A stretch of DNA of 64,000 nt from Typha latifolia. Taxonomy: Eukaryota > Streptophyta > Magnoliopsida > Poales > Typhaceae. Numbering within the stretch: position 1 is the first letter of the stretch; the number at the start of each line of letters is the position of its first letter. This document shows, in pieces, positions 31,172-45,298 of this stretch. A model generated the notes under the pieces. The model was given only the letters and a program-made list of their open reading frames with translations. It had not been told where the DNA came from and made no database searches. The translations under genes were made by a program, and so were the position numbers. Where the stretch lies: assembly GCA_019914945.1 (NCBI GenBank), contig CM034108.1:2490001-2554000 (forward strand), in the 5' to 3' direction.

Positions 31172-34100
31172 TTAGTTAAGAGCATAGTGAACTCGTTCAA
31201 GAACCCGGACGACATGATTGACTGAGATAGGAGTATGTTGTACACCTAAAGCCGGGATTTTGTTACTTGGAATGCCAGATAATGCAAGGACAGCTTCTTG
31301 TTGTATGCTAGTCAGTTCCAAGAACTGAACAAGCATGTCTCCATCCAGTATGGTGGGTACTCCTGCCTGCATCTTACAACAGATCTTTCTTATGCATAAC
31401 CTTTCTTTTCAAGATGACCAAACAAGACAATGCAAAGCATAGGCTGTATCAACGGTAAACATGCAAAACAGAGACACAAATTTTGATTATCTTATGTTTC
31501 TTTTACTATTTCCTGCAGGGAAAGGAAAATGAATTTCGGATTATACACACTCCGAAGACTTTTCTGTCTTTATCATCAAAAGATCAAATATTTTTTAACA
31601 AAAGAGAAACCTTCCAAATCAGTATTGTTGCAAAAGACTTTCTTTTCATTTCTTTGCTCATAATCTCTACGGAAACCAGATGTTCTAATCATGTGTCTGA
31701 ATGGAAGTGAAAAATAGATGAAATATATAGGGAAAGAAATGCGCCTAAAACAAGCAATTAACAGCTACAGGTACTACAAGTTAATCGGCATAGATAGATA
31801 AGCAAGAACTGGACTAATCTGCTATAAACTTATATAAAATTCCAGCAGGGAAAATTCAAATATAATATAAAAGAACGACACCAAAACATAAAAGAGATCT
31901 AGAGAAAATTTTACCCGTGCAGGTACTCCACGTCCACGGAATTCCTTGTGATCATTTCCCAGGACCGGAGATGTCAATGGATGAATTGCAAGTCTAGCTT
32001 GAACAGCCTCTAGTAATTGATGTTCTTCACTGCAATCACATAAGACAATCAAGAATTTATGTAGGAACATTTCATATCAAAGATAGTAGTCTGATAAGGC
32101 ATTTCATCCAGGGGAGTTGCCATAAAAAGCTCCAGAATATCTGGCTATCCAGGATCAAATATCTAATATGTAAGTACAGTAAAGTTACCACAACTAGGAG
32201 AACATTAATTAATTATTTTATTAGGTATATTAAATGCCTCAGACAAGAAAGAAATCAAGAACCATCTTATATCCCAGAAGATTATCACTAGTCATACTCA
32301 GTTTTGGACACAAGAAAGGAAGATACTGATTTGTGGTTATTAATTCGCAATTGCAGCTCTTTAGCGAGGACCGTATTTGCATAACTCTGATACTAATGAC
32401 AACTATGATCTGTCATATGTTTGTCTAGGTAGCTACTTCCCCTTGCAGAGTAAACTTCGGTATGCAGATAAAGTTGATTTTCATGTAAATATAGGTAAAT
32501 TTGGATCACTGAATAAGGTTTCCAGCTTCTATTAACCTAGTGCATTATTTTTCTTTTCATCTGGATAAGAAATTTAGGCTGTTTTTTTCTGAATGCATGC
32601 ATATGCATACGTCATTATATTATGAACAAAAACAACAAATCTTCATGGCTTTAGGCTCTAACAAGAGCAACTTAGAAATACCATCCCAGATGCACCTTAA
32701 AAGTTATATCCCTGAACACACTGCACAGCTATGATGATCCTAAGTACCAACCATCTTCTCCATGCTAACACGGGATTGAAACCCTAGCAAAGGTCACTCC
32801 TCCAACATCTCCACGCAGTTACGGAAGGCTTCAATGGGGCTTCATCTTCTCTGGTGTCTCGACACGACGGCAAAACGTGTTTCTCACTCATTGGAGGACT
32901 TTATAAGCCTTGTGGGAAGTGCCATCGGCACTCCCCATGACATGTGTTGACCTATTGTTGGCACAGGAATCCATAATTCCTCGTCTGATTTTGCTTTGAC
33001 TTGGAAGTGGACTTCTAGCAGGTGATTATCAGATGTCTTTCCTAGCAGGAGCTGATTTGCAATTTTATAGAGAAACTTTAATGCTTGCTAGTTAAACTCC
33101 ATTAATTTGCTACTGAAAAGTAGTGGAAAAACAGCTTTATGTGAATAAGAATATATGATTTTAATCTTATGAGATCTAGCCATAGCAAGACCAGAAAAAA
33201 CTACCATATTCATTTCTCAGTTTTATGAAAGAGCGTAGTCACCTTAAAACCAACCAAAAGAAGAAGAGAGTACCACCTTGTAATGGGGATCAGAATCATC
33301 ACACTTCCCAGCAAAGTGCTTGCAACAACACTGTTGTAGGCCGAATCTAATATTCTCTCCACACCATTACAGCTGTTCATTAGATCATCAACTGGAAGTT
33401 TGTATGAAAATGAAGCCTATAAACATTGAAAGTACAGTGATTAAAGCTATGAATTTATTTGGATGCCATCATTAGTGAAGCTATCATCTAATGGTACAAA
33501 AAGTGCATATTAACTTTTGAAAGCTCGAAAGAGAAGTATAGTATTTGCCCACTTAACAGTCTAGGTTTCCTTCAAATTGCTGACAGAAGATGAGAATTAA
33601 CATGAGAAGTGATAAGTCCTAAGATGTAAACATTAGTATTGAGTCACAAGGCACTCTACTTGTCTGCAATATTCAGCAATCTAGTGATAGGAAAATCTAT
33701 AAGACCTTATGGGAAATAAAACAGTGACCCATAGATCAATGAAGGATGTCGCCATAAAAAGAGTTGGAATGAAAAAGAGCTTAATATAGCCACATAAAAA
33801 ATAGGGACATGGGACTCCCTTGTTGTCCTACTTGCAACTGATAATTGCAAAAGAACCAATTCAATTTTTTTGTTTTAACTTTTAAATCTAGACAGAAAAG
33901 CAAACATAATGGTAGGATAACATTTATATATACTTAACCACTGGAGAGCTCTTATTTTGATGACTCATGATTATGTTCATCACTATTAAATCAATATAAA
34001 GTATCAGAAATAACAATAAAGCAATATCATTCTCTTCTTGGCATGGCAATAGACCAGAACTGATAAACGTACCACCTAGTCTATTTTAGCATTAAAATCA

Positions 34101-37100
34101 GTAGTGAAATGTAAATACGCATGTAATCATTCAGCTCTAAATCAGTTTACTTCTTATCACATACTTTTACATTTTAGAACTAAATACCAACATTATGTAA
34201 TACTACTTCAAATAAAATATAATTGCAGATATACATTGTATTCATTTGTAAAAAAGGAATCTTGATAGAAAAGTCTCCTAACTTGACTAGCATCCATATC
34301 AGGTGTCCAGATGGGACAGTTTCGGAAACTTATTTTCTCATACATAGAGATTAGTTATAGAGAAGTTACTATTTGCTGGAAACAGCCTAATAGCCTATCC
34401 ATGTGATTTTTTATTCTTGTACTTGCATAAACTATTCCACCTTTCATAATTCCTTGTAATTGTTACAATGCAAATAGTGATATTACCTTCTGGATGCTCA
34501 TAGCAACTTCTCCCATGTAGAATGAACAATTTATCTTCAGGTTCTTTTCTGGGCTTTCATTAGCTGAAAGATGAACCAAAGAAAAGCACCAAGATAGAAC
34601 TCTTGAGAAATATTCAACAAAATGAATAAATGAAGAAAAGGGCAGTTAGGAAGTAACTAGTGAGCAAATGGAAGAATAGGCAACTAAGTATGATTGCACT
34701 GCATACTTATATTCCTCGCAAACCCTTCACTCACTCACAAACCATTGGGCATCTTTTTAAATTCCTCTTTGAATCTTAAAGTATTCCGTTGATTGCAAGG
34801 AATAATATACCAAATCTAGTTAGTAGACAGTCAACATTACATTATTACAGTTTGCAAGCTACACATGTATAAGTAGAATTCAAACAACATCAAGAAATAT
34901 AACTATACCACAAATGAAGCAAAGATGAAACATTTATGCTCTCAGAAACCCAACATAAATTACTACATCAATATGCAATGACAACCATTAACCATACGTA
35001 TATCAAAAAACATCCAGAAGGATGATGCCTCGTGCACTGAGGTGGCCCTTAGGTACATTGAAAAGCATGGTTTTGCATTTCAGCTGAGGCAGGTCAATTT
35101 TGGCCATAACTTGTCTTAACCTCACACTAAAATTGGTAGACCTGCCCTTTAGGTAGTTTCAATGGCTGACTTTGGCTAAAACAGTCAGATGTGGGTTGTT
35201 CTACCATCTATCATTCAAAGTCCAATTTAGATTATTATGTCAGAAGTTGAGTCCTTTTCAAATGATTCTGGTAGTAATTTGACCCAAGATAAGCTAATTT
35301 TATAGTTTTTCAGCTCTATTTCTCCTCAGTTAGAGACCAAAAGATAGCCTAGTAATCTCAGCCCTCCTGTACAATATTGCTTCACTCCAAAACAAGAGGG
35401 ATGATAATAACCGTGTGTGTGCCAATTACATGAAAGTTGCTTCTGTCTTCCGCCAAAATTTCTCACCTTGTTAAAAATAATTAAATATTAAAACTAAGAC
35501 CTATGACCTTAACCACCAAAGTTAACTAATTTACACACATAAATTTCATGCATCTTCATTTGCTTATCATTTATAAAAATATTGTCCAGTGCTGCAGGAG
35601 ATTTTTATTCTCCATTACCAAGATCCTTCAAAACTAATTTTAATTCTTAACCCAACCTCAATAATCTTAATTTTGACATCATCAACTCTCATTCCCCACA
35701 TTTATATCCTGAAGAGCTGCTCTTTATTACTTCCAACCATTGGACTCTCTATGGCTCTATCCCCTCTCCATGTTCAATAATTTTACTTCATACGAACTAC
35801 TATTTCAACTGCATTCTTGTTGTCTGCTTGGACCTTCTATAATTCATAAGATTGCAGACCTACCGTTCTACAGTCTATTTATGGCATCAAAGTTAGAGCT
35901 TGCAAACATATCTGTGCTCATACATTTGATGACCACAAGCAAGGAAGCAGGGTTTGTTATAATCACAAATAATAATTGCTTCAACTACACAGTGGACAGG
36001 AAAAAATAAGGAGGTGGAATAAATGAACACCTTCAAAATTGTCTGGGCATGACAAAACAGATATAATCCCAAAACGATCTGATACTACAGCAGTCTGGCA
36101 ATCCATAAGAGCACAATCAGCAACCAATCTCCGAGCCGGATCAGAATACATTTGCTCTAGCTTCCTAAGTTCCTGGAAATAGAATTTACTTCAAAATGTT
36201 GACCAAAACAACTCTAGAAATGAACTCTGGTCATCATGTAACACCACAACATGGCAAAAAGGTACCTGAATAATAAGAGATATTATACCTCATTATAGGA
36301 ATAGAAAAGGATACCATCACGACAATCACCAACAGCTATTCTTGTAAAATGAGTTCTCAAGCACGTTATAGTAAATCGTGTCCTGGTCATTGCAAACTTT
36401 CTCAACCGATGAGGATTTTCATTTACAAAGCCAAACACATTGAGCTGGTAAGGAAAGAAATGCATTAGTTTCACCAACTAGGATGAAAGAAGAGGTTTCA
36501 TTTTATTCTTTTGAGAGTGTCGGTTTGTGTGTTCTTGAGGTGTTGTTATTGCTCAAATTCCACTTAAACTCATTCTTTTCCAGCAGAAGAGAGTTTGCAA
36601 TGAAATTCACAAAAGGAAAAAAAATTCAACTACTTACCATATTTCCAGCAGATGCTAAGATATAGCGATCAAGGTATGGGCATACAGAAACCACAGCACC
36701 TGATAATGTAGTTTGAAAAAGTGGTCTTAAATGTCCTGCCCCCATTTCTTCAAGCTGAATCCTGTCGCAGAAGATATCATCTGGACTGCTGCAAAGACTA
36801 CTGTTTGATAACTGCTCAGTTGCATACCCGACAATTTCCCGGAAGGGAGAACCAATTTGGGAAGCAGAACTCAAATTAGAACAGTAGAATGAACTGCTCT
36901 CTGAAGAAATTTGTGCAGTTTCCAAGCTCAAAACTATTATGCGCCCCTTGCCGCTGCTTCATTCAGAAGAGAATAGTTATATGATGTACTACACATAACT
37001 GTACATCTTAATTTTTACACTGACTAAAGAAAAGAAAGAACATATTTGGCCAGGAAAAAGAAAAACATGACTACCAACAAATGTGGAGTATACTCTAAAT

Positions 37101-40100
37101 ATAAATTAGAAGACAAAAGGAGTTGCTTCCAAGTAGCAAAGCAAAAATTTAAAATTGATTGCTACCAATTTCAACTAATGTGAAGGAAGCATAGTTAATA
37201 TTAGCTGCTTATCATGATAGTCTGCAAAAGGAAGTATAGCATGCTCAATATTATGTCTACGAAAGTTCTAAAAAGCTTGAAAGCAGAATCATGCTCAATA
37301 TTGTTGGTACGGATTCCCTAGCTTTTAATTAAACATCAGCTAACCTGGAAAGGAACAAAAGATAATGTATGCCAGAATGCAGCTGGCCGGGGAGATGGAA
37401 TCATGGAATCATCCAATATCATATAGATGGTACAAAGAGTGCTTAACATAGAGCAAATAAATATGCCAAACTATATTGCATTTCAAGCTTAACAGGAAAA
37501 GAACAATTAGGAATAAATATTAAGGTAGAATACAACCTTTCAGCTTCACCACTTGGCATAATTATTCGTCCAGCAGACTGACTGGTTCCAACAATCAATA
37601 CTTGCTCATTTCCTACTCTTACAATTTGCATGCATTTTGCTGATTCTCCAGGATCACACTTGAACTTTGAAAGCACGAATCCACTTAGAGGATCTACCCG
37701 GCAAATATCCGAGGAAATGGATGCACCACATTGCTGTGTTCTCCTTACCAATAATGTTTTACTTTTGCTATGATACAGAACTTCTCTTGGAGTCCCTGCT
37801 ATAGAAAATTTCTGTACATTCAATCTCTTGTTATGAACCATTTCAACCTGCAAGAAGGTTTATATAAGAGGACAAAATGTCACTCGGTACAAATATAAGA
37901 TTCGCTCATACTGATAACAGTTCATCATAAACAAGACACTCAGTTATTGCACTAGGAACCTAGAAAAGACATTTCATAAGGTAGATAATTGAATGCAACA
38001 AGCAATACAAAAAAAAATAGTAATGGTAGAGGGGTCACTGATTTCCCATGCCAATCAGCATATGTTGGCAAGTATTATCCAAATCCCATATCAGCATTGA
38101 TACAAGGAGTATATTGATATTCCCTTATACTCAGCACCGATATTCCCTTATACTCAGCACCGTGTTCTGCTAACCCTTGCCAATCCATGCAGATCAGCGC
38201 ATGCTCCATGATGGTTACTAACAAAGGGGCATACCTCAATATATGAATCTTCATAAGTATATAGTTCCAAACTAAGGATACTAGAAAACTAAGAACCACA
38301 AATAACAAACCCATCTAGTCCTGCAACAAAGACTGCAGGCTAACCTTGTAATTTTAGACAATAAAAGAGCTACGCAGAATATAAAATTTTCTTCCTCTGT
38401 TTGAGGTAATATTAATTCACAAATCATATCCACCTTAAAGTAGCATAAGAACCAAGGCAAAATATGCATAAACATGGACATTATGTCCAATGTAGGTAAT
38501 GTTTCATAACAATTCAAAATTATAATGTACATGTACTTAGACATTATGTCCAATGTAGGTAATGTTTCATAACAATTCAAAATTATAACTCCAGATACTT
38601 AAACATTCCAAGGTAACTCCAACATGTGATTTTTCATGCTCACCATCATCACACATTTATCCAACAAGGAAACTAACTTTGCTCATCACTGAGATCTATT
38701 GCACTTTCAGTCAACAACAGAAAACTCTACCACTATGTCAAAACTTAAAATATATAGGAAATAGTGAACCCCAGTCCACTAAGCCATCAGTCTCACAACA
38801 TATATATCCAAAACAAAATCCACATTAGTGCTTCTGCAGTTTGTCAGAAGCATGACCACACTGATAGCAAAATATTCTCATGTCCCAAAAGATAGGCTAA
38901 AAATAATTTTAAGAAAATAATTTCGAAAAACTATACAAATTTAAATTAGTGGAGAGGAATCTTACCAAATTTAAACTGTTCTCGGCAACAAACAAGATAC
39001 CCATGGGGCAATCAACAGAGCTAACTGGAGTCACATGAGTGGCTTGCTGAAATGAGATAGACGAATACGCAAGGCTGTGTCTTGCAGAATGCAATAGCCA
39101 AGGCCTATCACTGAGCACAATAATGTCTGCATCAGGTGAATCTTGCAGAGGTACCAAAACTACAGGAGAAATCCCTATACGTCTCACAGCAATCAATTCA
39201 AGAAAAACAGGCATAGATTCCTCTGATTGGGAAATTGCAGATAGCGCAGGCCACTCAAATCTAAGAAGCATTCCATTTCTCAGTCCTGAAAGGATGTAAG
39301 ATCGGTCAATTGATACAAGTCTAACATCTTCAGGGATACATCCGCTAATAGGACATCCGAATGCATTATTTATTGAAATCAACCCAACTGCAAGGACCCC
39401 AACACTGTAGGGTTCATCATGTTCCAATGAAAGAATTTCCACTGAAGGCTTATGAGTACCGATGACAACAATTTTACCAACTTTATTTTTATGTGGGATA
39501 CTAGTCCTGTGATCATTGTTAACACTGAGCTTTGAAGCTAACGGACCTAACTTGACACCTTCCCTTGGTATAGATATGCAGGATACTTCATCAAGCAGTT
39601 TCATATGCCGTATCTCATAAAGCTCATAATGATAAGCTGAGAGCAATCTCAACCCAAGAATATATAGAATGCAAGGACTAGACGTAGCAACAATAACCAA
39701 TTCATGTCCAACTGCACCCACAATTATAGTCACTTTATCAGGACACCAAGAGGTGCAGATTGGCACAGAGAAGGGAGCACCATCAGGATGAGCAAATGTA
39801 GTGGGCAAACAAAGTCTTACACCTCTATTATGGATTTGCACAAGCAACCCATCAGCCATCAAACCACAAGCCAAAGTGCAGACATCAGGCTGAAAACCAA
39901 CAGCGTCACTGACATCATTAAAACTTAAACCGACCGAGAGTACCCTTGTTTCTTCTACAAAAGACAAGACAAGAAAAGAATGATGAATATCAGTCTCTTT
40001 CATCCTCAATGTCCATATACCAGCTACTCCAACATATATACAAGCGGTCCTTAATAGCTTTTCCACACTGATGCCACTTCGAATTATCCTCAATGATCCC

Positions 40101-43100
40101 TCAGGACTCATTCCACAGCAGGCAAATATTTGATCTTGTTTCTCATCATGGTAATCAGCAATTGATATATCCAAAATCGGTGCAATGTTTTGGATGGAAT
40201 TTTTGTATACTAACTTACCATGCACCAACTTCAAGACCATCCCATCTCCCATCTCCACAAGTCCAGCTATTAGGCCACCTTTAGCCCATAAGACAGCCCT
40301 GCAAGGCAAACCCCTATAGAGGCACTCAGACAAATTAACTCGGATACCTTCAACATCAAAATTAATTTCCACTATAAAAAGTTCCCCAGTGTTCAAACAA
40401 AAGATCATCTTAGAACTTGTTGATTTGGCAGGCTCCCAATTCCATGAGCAAACAAGCCTAGAACTCGAGAATCCTTTGTCATCTCCGCTATCAATATTCA
40501 TCGGATCATCATCTTTCACCATTTCATCAGCTGAATCTCTTAATTCTAGCAATGCACAAGCAGCTACATTAAACATACCTTCATCATCTACATCTGATCC
40601 TCTGCATGGATCTTCAACAGAATTCCGCTCTTCAACTACACTAGGTGAATTCAAGCTTATCCTGTGAACGGAACAAATATGCTCTGGGTCTCTAAGATCC
40701 ATCAGAAGCACATCGCCAAGACGGAAAAGAAATGCAAAGCCAGAAAAATGAGGTACTGCAGATATATTAAGTGCCAAAGGTCCAGACTCTGAGTACCGAG
40801 ATATAACTTGAATAGCATGAGTCCTAGGGTTGCATCCAAACAATAACAAATCATTTGCGATACAACCTTTCCTGCAGTTTATATTTCAACAAATTCAGAA
40901 GCCAGCCATAACTCCAATAAATTATCATATTGATGACATTGAAGCAGCAAACCAAATCTTAAGGTAGTCTTACAATGTCAGTCAAAAATTAAGAAAAGTA
41001 CTGGAAGTGCTTATAGCGAAAAAGAAAAACCTGTGCATTACAACAGCCAGTACAGGATTGTACCCTTCTCTGCTGAAATGATTAATGCCACATGAAATAA
41101 AGCACATGCTCCAAATTGTGCCACGGGCAATGGTCTTAGATGTATCCCTTAGATTATCTTCTTCGTTTTCTGGTGGATAACAGATTTTCTGAAATTACGA
41201 GATGGGAAGATCTTCAAACTCTGAAATAAGTACTATAAGATATGAGATGGACCATATCTATAGCGTTTAAACTTACTAAGTTATTGCTTACATTAACCAA
41301 TTGAACTAAAGTTACCGACCTCATCAATAATGTTGCTGCTAGAAGTCAGAGCTACAGAAAATATGGCAAATCGATCCTCATGTGCACTAACAGCAATGTA
41401 GCAGCCTCTGCAAAATGGTATTTTAAGCATACTTATAGTAAGTCTAGTATAGCAGCATAGAGAAGAATGAGATCTTGACAAAAGAGCCGAAGAGATTTTT
41501 TTTTTTTTAAAAAAAAGCAGGAAATATATATATATATATATATATATCACAAACCACAACTCTGGTAAGTATGAGCATTGCAATTCAAGTATAAAACTTT
41601 CTTACAGACCTCTTAAAGCTAAGAAATCTAGATGTTTACACAAGTGCAGTGAATGAAGAAGTCTGCAAGGTATATTTGAACCTCTCAACAACAAATAGCG
41701 CATGTTAGAATATAAAATATAAAAATCACAATTCTCTAATAACTTAAACTTAGAGTAATTAGTGAGTTAGCTATTAGAGAACAGTGGCTCTATCCTAACA
41801 GTGCATAACCTGTAGATAATCACCAATACACCATAATAATGTGACAAGTTACCTGCATTTCTTGTCGAAGAAGGTCAATGGCAATATTCAAAAGAATTCT
41901 TTGAAAAAAAATGGGGACAACCACATCTATTATACTGGTATTCTCCATGAAAGTAGAAGGGAGAAAAAAACTTACTCTGGATCAACAGCTAGCATTCTTC
42001 CCAATAGATGTCTATAATTTCCTGGTTTTGATAGCTCAACATGTGTCACAGCAAAGAACCTAAAGCAAATGATGCATATTGGTGATTGCAAAGAGCAAAT
42101 TAATTGAAGACAGCATGATGCCCCAAAAATATTAAATGACCAAAGAGAACATAATGCTCAGGGATAAGGTGATATCTAGCGGATGGAAGACAGAGCTTAA
42201 GCAAGACAATGGAGTGCCAACCTGTGCATCTCAGAACAAAAGGCAAGAAAAGAAAGCTTCCCAGAATCTGAAAGAACAACTAGTATATCTTTTCCCTGTG
42301 CCTGTAACATATATGCGCTACATTTCAGAACATCTGACAGAAGTCAACAGTAAAGAGGAAATCACAAAATAAAGAAAATTTTTGTTTATCTCGTAAATCT
42401 CTCAACAAACCTGTTCAAGAGAAAAATAAAAGGAAGAAACTTAAAATGTACTACAGGACTTTGATAAACACAGGACCTGCAGCATGGACTCGTGAAATCT
42501 ATCGCTCCATCGCAGGACAGCAAGATCTTTTATAATCCCAAATAAAGTTTGTTCACAGATTGATTGTACCACTCCATCTTCACCAATAAGTACTAACTCT
42601 AGAGATGTCTCCTGGAAACAGCAACCATTATGAAAAGTTATCCACACGAACAATAGAATAAAGAGAATCAATATTATATGCCCGTCGATTACTATTCATT
42701 AAAGTACTTAAAGGATATCTTTGGAGGGAGCATATCAAAGGGCGAGGGTTTTCTTCTACAGACTAATCACCTAATGAAGAAGCTTCATAGCAATTCAATT
42801 ATTGAAGTTAATATTTATTATCTTAATTAAAAAAACAAAAGATCCTCGCAATGCAGCCCAGAACCAGAATTGAACACTTACCAAACTGTTTATACAAAAT
42901 TATATACTTCTTTAAAGCATTGATGAAAGCCAGAAGCAAAAAACCATCATAAGATCAGCATACAACAGATTAGATAGTAGAGACTAAATTCTAAAGAAAA
43001 AGAGCAAATTGATGGGCAACCACAAACTAATTTGCCAGGAAAATGGGAAGACAAGGAATCATTTTTAAAAACATGGGCACAGACCTGATTCAGGACAATT

Positions 43101-43695
43101 AGGCATAAAGTACAAACTATAGGACCCGTCTTGAAATTTATAGAACTCAAGACAGCTGCATTTGGATTGATCAGAGTTCAAAACAAAATTGGAAGACAAT
43201 AAATAATTATTGCACTCAATTTGCAGCGAGAAGAATGGCTAGAATAGAACCCAAATACAGAAGAATTAGCAAATACTTCACCCTTTTGCAAACAAAATTA
43301 TCAGATTTCGGCTGCAAGATCTTACACATGCAATTTTAAAGAAACAGTAACCAACAAAAGGAAAACGAATTTATCATCAATAAACTACAGCCCATAGCTG
43401 GACTTTCCTCAGCACATCACACTATGAAGTCCTCAAGAATCGAAGAATCCATTGCCAGACGATACATAAACAATTCTACCATTCAAAAACTAGACGGACC
43501 AAATCCAAAGAACAAAAGAGGCACCTTTCCGAAGACGACGTCGAAAGATGAAGGTGAGCGGAAATGGCCGTGGACGGCGTGGAGGACGGCGCTACCCTTG
43601 AGGACGCACTTGGCAAGGTAGTGAGTTCCGCCGCCGCTGGAGGGGTGCGGCGGAAGCTGGATCGGTGCCCCCGCGTCCTCCTCGTCCATCACCAT
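31172..43695 (-). CDS. CPSF-A/DDB1/SF3b-130 family protein (Arabidopsis At3g11960-like)
   Basis: Large beta-propeller protein of the family shared by CPSF160, DDB1 and SF3b subunit 3; members act as nuclear scaffolds in RNA processing or ubiquitin ligases. The specific role of this plant branch is not readable from sequence. Fifteen exons, complement: 43695-43525, 42611-42477, 42295-42222, 42059-41976, 41407-41320, 41188-41031, 40871-38966, 37847-37537, 36953-36638, 36444-36289, 36172-36031, 34563-34487, 33416-33277, 32029-31915, 31366-31172. All phases agree and give 1355 aa, close to what I recall for the Arabidopsis protein. Exon 7 alone codes 635 residues. Landmarks: FRSPSSFDVVFGK, FLFRLGDVLLMDLRDP, DQIFACCGMSPEGSLRIIRSG, FVEETRVLSVGLSF, LRNGMLLRFEWPA, CRVDPLSG, PVLGNDHKEFRGR, and C-terminal VVRVLERVHYALN. 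A second Met at residue 3 is an alternative start. Confidence 0.92.
38116..38162. repeat. 23-bp tandem duplication in intron 7
   Basis: GATATTCCCTTATACTCAGC plus ACC occurs twice in succession (38116 and 38139), within the intron between exons 8 and 7 of the CPSF-A family gene. Confidence 0.95.
38477..38601. repeat. 63-bp tandem duplication in intron 7
   Basis: The unit starting GACATTATGTCCAATGTAGG begins at 38477 and again at 38540, identical as far as read. GACATTATGTC is itself nearly palindromic. It lies in the same intron as the 23-bp duplication. Confidence 0.95.
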
Positions 43696-43860
43696 CTCCT
43701 CCTTGCTCTCGATCTCTCCAGGGAGGTGGAGTTAGGGTTTTGAGTGGGAGAGGGGAGAGTTTGGATTTGGGTGCGGGATCGAGTCGCCACCGACTTTCGG
43801 CTGGGTTCTTGAAACTTCAAAAGGAATTCGAAAGGAGGGCTCGATATTAAGAAATTGCTA

Positions 43861-45256
43861 TATTTTTTAAGTACTTTTGCATGTATACCCTTCTAAATTT
43901 CTTATTTACGTCTGTGTCCCTCTAAAGTTAATATTTATTTGTATATCCCTCAAAATTACGTTTTAACCTATATACCATTTAAATATAACTAATTGATGCT
44001 CTTATTCTTTTTATTCTATACATTTCTTCCGATTAAAAATATTTATATCCATTTATTACATTAATAACATTTTGACTTACAATAGTTAAAAAGTAATTTA
44101 AAAAGGGCATCCACGGAAAAATTATGCATTTGAAAAAAATATATATACATATAAAATTATAATAAAAAATTTGGAGGGAACACCTAAAGATATTTTAATA
44201 GAATTTGTATTCCACTTCCACATTTTTCACTGATTGCATATTCCACCTTGCTTTATTTTTATTTTTATTTTTTTATTGTGTTTTGCATTTACCTCCCCCA
44301 CCTTCCAATAATTAGAGTATCATATGTTAATATTATTATTTTTTAATCTTTTCAAGTTTTGTGTTATTTGACTTCTTAGATGAGACATTAATTAATCATT
44401 AGGCGATCTGTCAAATATCCAGGTGGTGCCTACGAATTACACCTCCACCTAAAGATTGCCCAGCAGTCTAGCGACATCATTCTTAAATTTCTTATCTCCT
44501 TATTTAATACAATTAAACATAAAATGAGTCTTATATTTAGTACCTCAATTTATTTAATATATTTATAACCTAATCTCTAAACTCACTTATGACACAATAA
44601 TTTAAATAAGTCGTTATATAACATGTTTAATAAACGAATTATGTTTATATTTACATTGCCATACTTTTTTGTTTGTTAACATCTCCTTGAGTTTTTATTC
44701 ACACCACATATTATGTCATGCATCTATAGAAGTAGAGATTAGATACACTATTTAATCATCTCTGACATACCCAAATGACTAAGGTATTTTTATAGACTGT
44801 AGTAGATAACTTAATCCAAGGACTTAAATGAGATTAATCATTAGTGGTGTGCCTGCACCTATAATTTCAATTGCTATTTATTATGGATAGTGATTTGATC
44901 ATAAAGGAGGGGTTTTTTTATTCATTTATATCAAGTATTTAATTGATGTGATATCTATTAGGGTTAAAGTAGTATAAAGTTATCCCTATTGGCAGATACT
45001 ATGTCAAAGTTTCTTACCTATCTAAGATATGAATAATACTAATTATCGAAATTTATATTTTACCTACTGTGGTTAGGTATAAATTTATTTTGTTCATTTA
45101 TGGCTTTATTTATATCACTTTAACTTTTTAATTATATTTAAAATTAAATTATTGTTTTTTTACATTATATCTGATACATGTCAAATTTTAAGATACTTAT
45201 TAAAAAGTTGTTGATAATTAAATAAGTTTTCTAATATATTAAAAATAAGAATGATA

Positions 45257-45298
<42 letters not shown>

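Noticed and set aside
32740..33050. Slightly GC-richer block in an intron of the CPSF-A family gene, considered as a nested gene or small RNA
   Set aside because: No coding frame, no snoRNA boxes or hairpin that I could support.
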